Below, piece by piece: positions 16,490 to 23,767 of a DNA stretch of 64,000 bases. Each line of letters begins with the position of its first letter. Positions within the stretch are counted from its first letter, which is position 1. The stretch is from Chitinophaga sp. YR627 (GTDB lineage Bacteria > Bacteroidota > Bacteroidia > Chitinophagales > Chitinophagaceae), in contig NZ_FOUX01000004.1 in the NCBI RefSeq assembly GCF_900114995.1, forward strand, positions 682,001-746,000, written 5' to 3'. A program made the position numbers and the translations under genes. The notes below the pieces were generated by a model. The model was given only the letters and a program-made list of their open reading frames with translations. It searched no databases and was not told the origin of the DNA.

Positions 16490-16996
16490 ATGTCAATACA
16501 AACTGCAATACTCGCCGGTGGTTGTTTTTGGGGTGTAGAAGAGCTCATCCGTGCACTGCCCGGAGTAAGCAAAACTATAGTAGGTTATACGGGGGGAGAG
16601 GTACCTAACGCTACCTACCGTAACCATGGTAGTCATGCGGAAGGGATAAAAATTGAGTTTGATCCGAATGTACTTTCATACCGGAAGTTGCTGGAATTCT
16701 TCTTCCAGATTCACGACCCTACCACCCGCAACAGGCAGGGGAATGATATCGGTACTTCTTACCGTTCTGCCATTTTCTATCTTGACGAAGCGCAACAGCA
16801 GACAGCGCTTGAGTTGATCAAAGAACTGAATGCCGCCGGCATCTATAAGAATCCGATAGTGACAGAAGTAGTACCTGCATCTGATTTCTGGGACGCAGAA
16901 GAAGAACACCAGGATTACCTGCAGAAACATCCTTTCGGTTATACCTGTCACTTTATCCGCCCGGAATGGCAATTAGCGACTTCAGAAGGTAAATAA
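16490..16996 (+). CDS. msrA: Peptide-methionine (S)-S-oxide reductase MsrA
   Basis: A 168-residue cytoplasmic repair enzyme that reduces methionine-S-sulfoxide in proteins. The catalytic GCFWG motif holds Cys12, followed by the family blocks GYTGGEVPNATYRNHGSHAE and FFQIHDPTTRNRQGNDIGTS. The length is typical of MsrA without a fused MsrB. I chose ATG 16490 because the frame-earlier ATG at 16463 lies inside the promoter-like element and would add a non-conserved N-terminus. The resolving Cys often found at the C-terminus is not obvious; Cys in GYTCHF is the only other candidate. A terminator follows at 17017. Confidence 0.95.
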   Translation: MSIQTAILAGGCFWGVEELIRALPGVSKTIVGYTGGEVPNATYRNHGSHAEGIKIEFDPNVLSYRKLLEFFFQIHDPTTRNRQGNDIGTSYRSAIFYLDEAQQQTALELIKELNAAGIYKNPIVTEVVPASDFWDAEEEHQDYLQKHPFGYTCHFIRPEWQLATSEGK

Positions 16997-17016
16997 CCTG
17001 ACTTTATATAAATTAG

Positions 17017-17057
17017 AGCCTGTATGGTGTTAATAAGACGCTATACAGGCTATTTTT
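17017..17057 (+). terminator. Terminator of msrA
   Basis: Stem agcctgtat (17017-17025) with atacaggct (17043-17051), loop of 17 nt, followed by atttttat. Confidence 0.85.
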
Positions 17058-17070
17058 ATCGCTGTACTTT

Positions 17071-17601
17071 ATGCGCTACGAGATACTTGAATTCCTACCG
17101 CCATATGGCCCTATGCCAATTGCCGTTACTGAAAACGGTGCCCCTTACTATTCCGCGGGTTTTCCCGTGCGATTCTTTAAAACAGACGGAACGGAATGGG
17201 TAGGCAACTTTGCCCCGGGATCAACAAAATTTAATGCTGTGTTGCCTCTCAGAGATTCGGAACATATACTTGTCATTGCAGGCGGGATCTGTTATATGAT
17301 GCATCCAGATAACACATTACCAATGGCGTCTTTTGGAGAATATTATGTAAATGCCATTCCAATGGAAGATGGACGTATTGTATTACAGGAGACAAGTCAT
17401 TTCAGTATTATACACCCCGATGGCACACATTGGAATACAGGCCCTATTTCTTTCTGGGACTTTAAAGACGTAACTGTAGAAGGCAGCATTATAACCGGTC
17501 TGGCCATGACAGACACGGGCTATTATGAAGATGTATTTGTACCTTTTACATATGATATTGACACAAAAACTTTGACGGAGAAAGGGTATGTATGGGAGTG
17601 A
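17071..17601 (+). CDS. Unknown protein, beta-propeller-like
   Basis: A 176-residue cytoplasmic protein without signal peptide. The sequence is a series of short beta-strand repeats with hydrophobic-turn patterns (RFFKTDGTEWVGNF, CYMMHPDNTLPMASFGEYY, FSIIHPDGTHWNTG), in which H/K-P/T-D-G-T recurs, suggesting two or three blades of a beta-propeller. I recognise no named family. It starts 14 bp after the msrA terminator and its stop lies 10 bp from the stop of the convergent lipoprotein gene. Confidence 0.6.
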   Translation: MRYEILEFLPPYGPMPIAVTENGAPYYSAGFPVRFFKTDGTEWVGNFAPGSTKFNAVLPLRDSEHILVIAGGICYMMHPDNTLPMASFGEYYVNAIPMEDGRIVLQETSHFSIIHPDGTHWNTGPISFWDFKDVTVEGSIITGLAMTDTGYYEDVFVPFTYDIDTKTLTEKGYVWE

Positions 17602-17611
17602 GCGGCGGTAC

Positions 17612-18127
17612 TTATTCTCCTCTATATTGTCCTGAAAGGAAATACTTTAGAAACTTATCCTTATCATCAGCGAATAGATAAGTCGTATCAGTCGTTATTA
17701 ACATAAAGTAAGAACCTGCATTGATCGTCATACTATAAGGTACACCACTTATTTTCACTTCACCAGATAGTTCACAGGGTAGTTTATCGAAAGACAGGTC
17801 CAGGGTTATCCTATCGATGGGTTTGAAGTGTCTGAGGATTTTTACGATTATTCCGGAATCAAGTCTCCATTGTTTGCAGACAGGGGAATTGATCATTTCT
17901 TTTGCACTTGAGTTGCCATGGGAGAAGGTGAATTGGCCCAGTTCGATAGCGGAGGTATCGGTGATGACGATAGCGGAATCGATATATTTGTGAAGGGGTG
18001 TGTTTTGGCGAATGATGGTGTCGGTTAGTTGAAGGGAGTCGGTTGAGGGCTGGTCATTGGTGGTGCTGGAAAGGGTGCACTGGAAGCTTAGGATGAGTGT
18101 GGATAACAGAAGGAGTGATTGTTTCAT
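17612..18127 (-). CDS. Lipoprotein of unknown function
   Basis: A 171-residue predicted lipoprotein: signal MKQSLLLLSTLILSFQC with Cys17 as the lipid anchor, a Ser/Thr-rich linker and one domain of about 120 residues with alternating beta-strands (HFKPIDRITLDLSFDKLPCE, SGVPYSMTINAGSYFMLIT). I recognise no family. It is followed on the plus side by the convergent gene at a 10-bp distance. Confidence 0.6.
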   Translation of the reverse strand: MKQSLLLLSTLILSFQCTLSSTTNDQPSTDSLQLTDTIIRQNTPLHKYIDSAIVITDTSAIELGQFTFSHGNSSAKEMINSPVCKQWRLDSGIIVKILRHFKPIDRITLDLSFDKLPCELSGEVKISGVPYSMTINAGSYFMLITTDTTYLFADDKDKFLKYFLSGQYRGE

Positions 18128-18177
18128 GAAGGGATTAAGCGTTAGTATTCAAATGACAAAAAACAGGAATGATATCA

Positions 18178-18579
18178 TCAATAGGTATCTGTATATGGAC
18201 TGGTTTTGACTACCAATTTTGAATTGAATTTCTTTCTGAACTCGCGATCCCACTCCTGGATCTGCGTAGAGGCTAGGGGACTTCTCGTACAGATAATATA
18301 ACAAACCCTTTTTTGTTGTTTGTTTTTTGCACCTAATATGCCTATTGTACGTTCAAGTTGTTTTTTGGCGTGTTCTAAATCCTGGCCCTTTAACTCGATA
18401 TAAAGTTCAAGCTCTTTGGCTAAATGTAGATAATCACATCTCAGACCATCAGTAATCTCACATCCATCAACGTGCACTTTCGTGGATTCCACTTCATCAA
18501 TATTCTTTAGGATAAGCTCACTTCTTTGTTCTTTGAAAGTAAAAATTTTATTCTTTGAAGTTAACCTGCAATTTTCCAT
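18178..18579 (-). CDS. Small PD-(D/E)XK-like protein coupled to an AAA ATPase
   Basis: A 133-residue protein with no signal peptide. Residues 49-64 read D-Y-L-H-L-A-K-E-L-E-L-Y-I-E-L-K, giving Asp49 and Glu62-x-Lys64 on a predicted strand, followed by a helix GQDLEHAKKQLERTI. This is the spacing of a PD-(D/E)XK nuclease core, with a further strand RVCYIICTRS. It is small for a nuclease and I cannot assign a named family. Its ATG overlaps the ATPase stop by one base (TAATG), so the two are translationally coupled. The gene is AT-rich like the ATPase gene. An effector role in a defence pair is inference. Confidence 0.6.
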   Translation of the reverse strand: MENCRLTSKNKIFTFKEQRSELILKNIDEVESTKVHVDGCEITDGLRCDYLHLAKELELYIELKGQDLEHAKKQLERTIGILGAKNKQQKRVCYIICTRSPLASTQIQEWDREFRKKFNSKLVVKTSPYTDTY

Positions 18580-19820
18580 TAAAACTCAATATCTAAAAGT
18601 TTCCCAAATTCAATTGCTATATCGTTAGAAATACTGTCTAACACGGTCTGAGTGATTAGATTAGTTTCCTGATCTATAAGATTTTCCTTTTTGCCATTAT
18701 TTACGGAATATGCAGTCAGCAAACCAGGCTTCAATTGTTCGGCTTTAGGCACAATCTTCGCAATTGCCTTATTTTTTTCAGGTTTCAATTCAGTTAATCT
18801 TCCTGCCTCTAATAAATTATTAAAAGAAGATAAAATGTACGGACTGTGTGTAGTGACAATAATCTGAAACTTACTGGAATTATTATTGAATACCCGGGCG
18901 AGTAATTGTACTATCGCCTTTTGCGCATTAGGGAACAAATGTGCTTCTGGTTCTTCAATGTAAATAGTAATTCCTCCAACCGACAACTGTTCGTTATGCA
19001 ACGCTTTCAAAACAACTATCAATGGTAAGATTTCCTGTTGTCCGGAGGAGGCTTTCGACAATTCCACTTTACGCTTATCTTTATGTAACAGATAATCAAT
19101 ATCCTTCTCGCTTACATAATCCCCTTTCAATACTTCCAGAATAATATTATCGAATTCTTTCTGAGCAGCTTTATCCAAAGAGCTATCATCATAAGACCGC
19201 TTTAAATTTTCATACTCAACCCCGAACTCAATAAGAAAAGGATCTAAAGTGGTATTGTCGCTTAACAATGAAAAGATACTCTTTTGAATATTTGCATAAA
19301 AGCTTCTTCCTGCTGGTATAAAAAATTGTGTATGAATTGAAAAATCACCCAACTCCGCTCTTATCAATTCTCTTATTTGCATGAGTAGGGAAAATCCTCT
19401 TAATAGTGGACGTGCTCCTTCTTCAGCTAATTTCTCTATTTCATCTGCATACACTTTCCTTATTCGGCTAATTGCCTTTTTTAAGTTTTCTGAATAGTCA
19501 AACTTAATTTGATTATTCAAATGCTCTAAAGAGATATTAAATCCATTAACAGAATAACTGACTTTAAAATTGCCATTAGGCCAGGTTTCCTTTGGAAAAA
19601 ATGTAATGAACTTTTCTCTGTGTCTACGATCAAGTTCACGCTTGGATTTTCCTATTATGATGTTCCTTTCCAGCTCATGAAAGAAACTTCTGAAAAAGTA
19701 GTGTAGTTTCACAGTGACACTCTTTCCGCTGCCCTGAGGGCCAATAAGAATATTGATAGACTTAAACTCAACGTCCATCGATTTAATCCCTGCAAAATTT
19801 TGGATGCTAACTTTTTCCAT
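18579..19820 (-). CDS. AAA-family (OLD/RecF-like) ATPase
   Basis: A 413-residue SMC/OLD-type ATPase. Walker A is GPQGSGKS near residue 32, following the usual opening ISIQNFAGIKSMDVEFKSI-like strand; the signature is KASSGQQE near residue 255; Walker B is TIYIEEPEAHLF near 285 and the H-loop is TTHSPYIL near 325. The middle third is helical and could form a coiled coil. There is no C-terminal TOPRIM domain as in OLD or GajA; instead a separate small nuclease-like protein is encoded downstream. This resembles AAA_15/AAA_21 proteins of bacterial defence pairs such as PtuA of Septu or AriA of PARIS. Sample 60-base lines count at 35% and 27% GC, well below neighbours, suggesting transfer. It starts 75 bp from the tRNA-Pro 3' end. 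Confidence 0.85.
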   Translation of the reverse strand: MEKVSIQNFAGIKSMDVEFKSINILIGPQGSGKSVTVKLHYFFRSFFHELERNIIIGKSKRELDRRHREKFITFFPKETWPNGNFKVSYSVNGFNISLEHLNNQIKFDYSENLKKAISRIRKVYADEIEKLAEEGARPLLRGFSLLMQIRELIRAELGDFSIHTQFFIPAGRSFYANIQKSIFSLLSDNTTLDPFLIEFGVEYENLKRSYDDSSLDKAAQKEFDNIILEVLKGDYVSEKDIDYLLHKDKRKVELSKASSGQQEILPLIVVLKALHNEQLSVGGITIYIEEPEAHLFPNAQKAIVQLLARVFNNNSSKFQIIVTTHSPYILSSFNNLLEAGRLTELKPEKNKAIAKIVPKAEQLKPGLLTAYSVNNGKKENLIDQETNLITQTVLDSISNDIAIEFGKLLDIEF

Positions 19821-19856
19821 TCCTTTGAATTAGAACTAATCAAATATACCAAAAAC

Positions 19857-19890
19857 AAAAAAGGAGACCAATCTCTTGATCTCCTTTTTT
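19857..19890 (-). terminator. Terminator downstream of the tRNA-Pro pair
   Basis: A perfect 11-bp stem, aaaaaaggaga (19857-19867) with tctcctttttt (19880-19890), loop of 12 nt. On the minus strand it lies just past the tRNA 3' end and ends in a T-run, isolating the tRNA transcript from the ATPase gene. Confidence 0.88.
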
Positions 19891-19894
19891 CCGG

Positions 19895-19968
19895 TCGGGG
19901 CGGCAGGATTCGAACCTGCGACCTCCTGCTCCCAAAGCAGGCGCGATACCGGGCTACGCTACGCCCCG
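19895..19968 (-). tRNA. tRNA-Pro (anticodon TGG)
   Basis: A 74-nt cloverleaf on the minus strand: acceptor stem CGGGGCG/CGCCCCG, D-arm, anticodon stem CCTGC/GCAGG with loop TTTGGGA (anticodon TGG), and T-arm with GGTTCGAATCC. The discriminator is A and CCA is not encoded. It is identical over its full length to the copy at 20047. Confidence 0.97.
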
Positions 19969-20009
19969 AATTTCTCACATTTCAAAACTCATAGCCCTCT
20001 ATAAAATAA

Positions 20010-20037
20010 AAAAGGATAACATTGCTGTTATCCTTTT
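20010..20037 (-). terminator. Hairpin between the two tRNA-Pro genes
   Basis: A perfect 12-bp stem, aaaaggataaca with tgttatcctttt, with loop ttgc. On the minus strand the 3' arm ends in TTTT, so it could act as a terminator after the first tRNA or as a processing signal in the tRNA precursor. Confidence 0.65.
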
Positions 20038-20046
20038 CTTTTTCAG

Positions 20047-20120
20047 TCGGGGCGGCAGGATTCGAACCTGCGACCTCCTGCTCCCAAAGCAGGCGCGATA
20101 CCGGGCTACGCTACGCCCCG
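20047..20120 (-). tRNA. tRNA-Pro (anticodon TGG), promoter-proximal copy
   Basis: A 74-nt cloverleaf identical in sequence to the copy at 19895, with anticodon TGG, discriminator A and no encoded CCA. It is the first of the pair in transcription order, 55 nt downstream of a consensus Bacteroidota promoter. Confidence 0.97.
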
Positions 20121-20174
20121 AGACCCGACTGAACATCTTTGCTTTGTTGCCATCGCTTTCGATGTTTGGGATTG

Positions 20175-20204
20175 CAAAGGTATACAGTTTTTTGATTTAG
20201 CCAA
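20175..20204 (-). promoter_or_regulatory. Consensus Bacteroidota promoter for the tRNA-Pro genes
   Basis: On the minus strand the sequence reads TTG (plus 20202-20204), a 19-bp spacer, then TACCTTTG (plus 20175-20182), an exact match to TTG-N19-TAnnTTTG. It points at the tRNA pair. Confidence 0.75.
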
Positions 20205-20305
20205 AAAACTTTCAGAAAAAATATAAGATTTTTTGAAATAACTTTCCGGTACGCTTAATAAAAAATAGCCCAAAGGCTTGCTGACAAAGAAAAAGATCAA
20301 ATTTC

Positions 20306-22753
20306 ATGCGTCTGAAAAAATTTTTGCTAACGGGCAGCCTGCTGCTCTCTTTAGCCTCCTATGGACAAACAAAAAAACTGCCGCTACTCCGTGAGCAGTT
20401 ACTCGATGATAACTGGCTTTTCAAAAACGACAGTCTGCCGGGAGCAGAAAAACCAGACTTCCCGGAGACAGGCTGGAGAACACTCCACCTGCCGCACGAC
20501 TGGGCTATTGAAGACCTTCCCGGACAGAACGACAGTACCATTATCGGCCCTTTTTACAAGTATAGTGCGACACAGGAACATGGTGCTTATGTCGTAGGGG
20601 GGACGGGCTGGTACCGAAAGTCTTTTGCGTTGCCGGCTATTCCCGCCGGACAAACCGTCGCCATCTGGTTTGAAGGCGTTTACATGGACAGCGACGTCTG
20701 GATAAACGGACATCATCTGGGTAATCACCCTTATGGGTATACGCCCTTTACCTACAATCTGACACCTTATCTGGCGGCGCCGGGCAAAAAGAATGTCGTG
20801 GCCGTCAGGGTGAAGAATGAAGGAATCAATTCCCGCTGGTATACCGGTGCAGGGATTTACCGCCATGTGCATCTGGAGGTATTACCGGCCGATCAACTGG
20901 TAAAGGAAGCCACTTTCATCACTTTCCCGGAAGCAGAAAAGGCTAAAGCCGTCGTACAGGTATCAGCAGCTGTTATTGGTCAGCGGGATGCAGGTAGAAT
21001 AGTCGAGATCAGTCTCAGGGACAGCAGTGGTCAGGTCGTTGCGACGGCCGCGCAGTCTATTCAGCTAAAAGCAAAAGACACTGTATCCTTCATAAAACAG
21101 CTTACGGTGCTGAATCCGGCGCTCTGGTCTCCCGGCAGGCCTTATCTCTATACAACCGAAATAACGCTGTCTGACACCGTTAAAACGGCCAAAGAAAAGG
21201 TGCTGGATATGCTGAGCTACGCCACCGGTATCCGGCGGATCAGTATCTCCGCAACAAAAGGCTTCCTGCTCAATGGACAAAAATTATTGCTGAAAGGCGG
21301 TTGTCTGCATCACGACAACGGTCTTCTGGGTGCTGCTGCTTTTGACCGGGCAGAAGAACGGAAAGTAGAACTCATGAAAGCAAACGGGTTCAATGCGATC
21401 CGTACCAGTCATAATCCACCATCTGAGAAATTCCTGGAAGCCTGTGACCGCCTGGGTATGCTCGTCATCGACGAACTATTCGATATGTGGACAGAACGGA
21501 AACATCCGCAGGATTATCACCGCTTTTTTCCACAATGGTGGCAACAGGACCTCCGCAGCGTTTTACTGCGCGACAGAAATCATCCTTCCATCATCATGTG
21601 GAGCATCGGGAATGAAATTCCGGAAAGGGCTGATAAAGAAGGTCTCGCCATCACCCACGAAATGATCAGCGCCGTACACCGGTATGATACAACCCGTGCC
21701 ATCACGGAGGCAGTGCCCGAATTCTGGGAACGTCCCTATCAATGGCAGGCAGCAGACCCGGTATTTGCCCTGCTGGACGTCGCTGGCTACAACTACCAGT
21801 GGAAAAATTATGCGCTCGATGAGAGACGTGTGCCCGGCCGCGTGATGGTGGGTACAGAAACACTGCCCGCCGATCTTTACGACACCTGGAACCAGGTACA
21901 GGGACTCCCGTTTGTCATTGGTGATTTTGTGTGGACTGCCATGGATTATCTCGGAGAAGCCGGTATCGGACATTCCACCTACACCGGCACAGGCCAGGGT
22001 AGACGCACCTTCCCCTGGATCAATGCCTTCTGCGGCGATATAGACCTTATCGGCAATAAAAAACCACAATCCTTTTACCGTGATGTGGTATGGCGGAATA
22101 GTCCGGTAGAAATGCTGGTACACGCTCCTATCCCCGAAGGGAAAAAAGAAAAGGTCAGCCGATGGGGATGGCCGGATGAATCCGACTCCTGGACCTGGCG
22201 GGGTATGAACGGAAAAAATATGCAGGTACGGGTCTTTACACGTGCCAGAAAAATTGACCTGATCCTGAATGACTTCAGGGTCGCTACAAAAGAAGTCTCT
22301 GACAGTACACCGCTGACCGTCACCTTTGACGTGCCTTATGCACCTGGTCAGTTAACGGCCTTTGCCTATGACGCCAAAGGCAATGAAGTAGGTGTTAAAG
22401 CAATTGCAACCGCCAATCCGCCTGCTGCGATCAGACTTACTGCGGATCACACTAAAATTGCTGCCGGTAATGGTTCACTGGCCTATGTGAAGGTAGAGGT
22501 GACCGATGATCAGGGCAGGGTTGTTCCTGACGCCAATTTACCGCTACAGATCAGTATCAGTGGAAATGGATCCCTTGCTGGTGCAGGGAATGCATGTCCG
22601 GACTGTCCGGCCAGCTTTCAGCAACCGCTCATAAATAGCTATAAAGGGCAGGCACTGGTCATTTTACGGGCAAACGAGCAACCAGGCAATATTAGAGTCG
22701 AGGTAAAAAGCAAGGGGCTGAAAACGGCTAAAATTGACATTAAAACGAAATAG
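20306..22753 (+). CDS. Secreted GH2 beta-galactosidase-type glycosidase
   Basis: An 815-residue enzyme with signal peptide (ends LASYGQ). Domain order: GH2 sugar-binding jelly roll (residues about 30-200, WYRKSFALP, GVYMDSDVWINGHHLG), immunoglobulin-like domain, TIM barrel (about 310-600) with GFNAIRTSHNPPS, acid/base Glu437 in WSIGNEIPE, and nucleophile Glu518 in VGTETLPAD, then DUF4982-type and C-terminal Ig-like GH2 C5-type domains (SGNGSLAGAGN). It hydrolyses beta-galactosides or related beta-glycosides in the periplasm; the exact sugar cannot be told. It stands alone downstream of divergent tRNAs, so it is not in a recognisable polysaccharide utilisation locus. Confidence 0.9.
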   Translation: MRLKKFLLTGSLLLSLASYGQTKKLPLLREQLLDDNWLFKNDSLPGAEKPDFPETGWRTLHLPHDWAIEDLPGQNDSTIIGPFYKYSATQEHGAYVVGGTGWYRKSFALPAIPAGQTVAIWFEGVYMDSDVWINGHHLGNHPYGYTPFTYNLTPYLAAPGKKNVVAVRVKNEGINSRWYTGAGIYRHVHLEVLPADQLVKEATFITFPEAEKAKAVVQVSAAVIGQRDAGRIVEISLRDSSGQVVATAAQSIQLKAKDTVSFIKQLTVLNPALWSPGRPYLYTTEITLSDTVKTAKEKVLDMLSYATGIRRISISATKGFLLNGQKLLLKGGCLHHDNGLLGAAAFDRAEERKVELMKANGFNAIRTSHNPPSEKFLEACDRLGMLVIDELFDMWTERKHPQDYHRFFPQWWQQDLRSVLLRDRNHPSIIMWSIGNEIPERADKEGLAITHEMISAVHRYDTTRAITEAVPEFWERPYQWQAADPVFALLDVAGYNYQWKNYALDERRVPGRVMVGTETLPADLYDTWNQVQGLPFVIGDFVWTAMDYLGEAGIGHSTYTGTGQGRRTFPWINAFCGDIDLIGNKKPQSFYRDVVWRNSPVEMLVHAPIPEGKKEKVSRWGWPDESDSWTWRGMNGKNMQVRVFTRARKIDLILNDFRVATKEVSDSTPLTVTFDVPYAPGQLTAFAYDAKGNEVGVKAIATANPPAAIRLTADHTKIAAGNGSLAYVKVEVTDDQGRVVPDANLPLQISISGNGSLAGAGNACPDCPASFQQPLINSYKGQALVILRANEQPGNIRVEVKSKGLKTAKIDIKTK

Positions 22754-22800
22754 TAATTTCTCTTTCTGAGAATGGAGAATTCCCGGTTTTATGTTTTACT

Positions 22801-22849
22801 ATCCTTCGTTCATCCTACGTTATATGAACGAAGGATGAATGAAGGATAA
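22801..22849. repeat. Inverted repeat built of 11-13-nt units
   Basis: atccttcgttcat (22801-22813) pairs perfectly with atgaacgaaggat (22824-22836) across a 10-nt spacer, and each arm is extended by a second degraded copy of the unit (atcctacgtta; gaatgaaggat). There is no T-run. It lies between two convergent genes and shares the core cgttcat/atgaacg with the palindrome at 43072. Confidence 0.7.
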
Positions 22850-22935
22850 TAAATATCTAAGCGGCATCAAACCATTATTACATCAAAGAACAAGTTAACA
22901 GGAATAACTCCACAACCGACCGCAGCTGAACATCA

Positions 22936-23661
22936 CTATTTAAAACTTTTCAACATCCGGTGTAATATAACCGGATACACATCATATAGCAGTATCGTGA
23001 TCAGCACCAGCGGTATAACAAAAAAAGTAGCCATACCGATCAGGTTGAATAACAATCCTCCCAAAATCCCACCTGCAATGAAGAACCCTATTACCGTCAG
23101 CCGGATGTAGATTTTTTCCTTCAGTGCACGCGTCTTTTCCGCATGCGGATGCACCAGTTCGGACAATTCAGACGCCAGATCCGTCACCATCCCCGTCAGG
23201 TGGGAGGTCTTGATCAACCCACCAGAAATCCTCGATACTAATCCATTCTGGAGCCCCATACAAAACAGTACGGCGCCGGTAACTGCTTCCCGCTGAAACT
23301 CACTCCCGTTATACACATCATTCCCATAGATCGCCACACCCAGCAGGATCACGATTTCCAGCAGCACAGGCATACCATGCGCAAAGTAAGTGCTCTTGTA
23401 ATCGAAGGACCTGACAATAAAATTGGAGACAAAAGCCCCGAAAAAGAACATGAACAACCAATATGCAACTGTATATACTTCTGCCATATTCTGTTCAGTG
23501 ATCTTACCAGCCAGTGTAGCAACATGGCCGGTAATATTGGATACAAAAGATAAAAAGGCAATCACACCCACCACATTTGTCATGCCCGCCACCGAGGCCG
23601 TTGATGACGCCAGCATCAGATTCTTTTTCAGGCTTCGCTGCCCGGGGATTTCACGTAACAT
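22936..23661 (-). CDS. DUF1275 (YoaK-like) membrane protein
   Basis: A 241-residue inner-membrane protein of the YoaK/DUF1275 family with about six hydrophobic segments. Family marks are the N-terminal ASSTASVAGMTNVVGVIAFL, then FVSNITGHVATL and the conserved KTSHLTGMVTDLASEL motif in the centre. The role is unknown; members are often annotated as putative transporters. It is divergently arranged with the histidine kinase gene, with about 100 bp between starts. Confidence 0.85.
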   Translation of the reverse strand: MLREIPGQRSLKKNLMLASSTASVAGMTNVVGVIAFLSFVSNITGHVATLAGKITEQNMAEVYTVAYWLFMFFFGAFVSNFIVRSFDYKSTYFAHGMPVLLEIVILLGVAIYGNDVYNGSEFQREAVTGAVLFCMGLQNGLVSRISGGLIKTSHLTGMVTDLASELSELVHPHAEKTRALKEKIYIRLTVIGFFIAGGILGGLLFNLIGMATFFVIPLVLITILLYDVYPVILHRMLKSFK

Positions 23662-23767
23662 ATAAATAATTCGGGGTTTGATATTGTTGATGGTCTGGAC
23701 AATAGTAATGCCAGTATTTTTCCATTATCTTTATTTCACGAACACGCCAAGCCACGTTCCTGATACT

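Noticed and set aside
18128..18178. Possible second attachment site for an island at tRNA-Pro
   Set aside because: I looked for a copy of the tRNA 3' end on the far side of the ATPase pair and found none, and no integrase is present, so an integrated island cannot be claimed.
19709..20300. Small frames across the tRNA-Pro genes
   Set aside because: They read through the tRNA sequences and intergenic hairpins.
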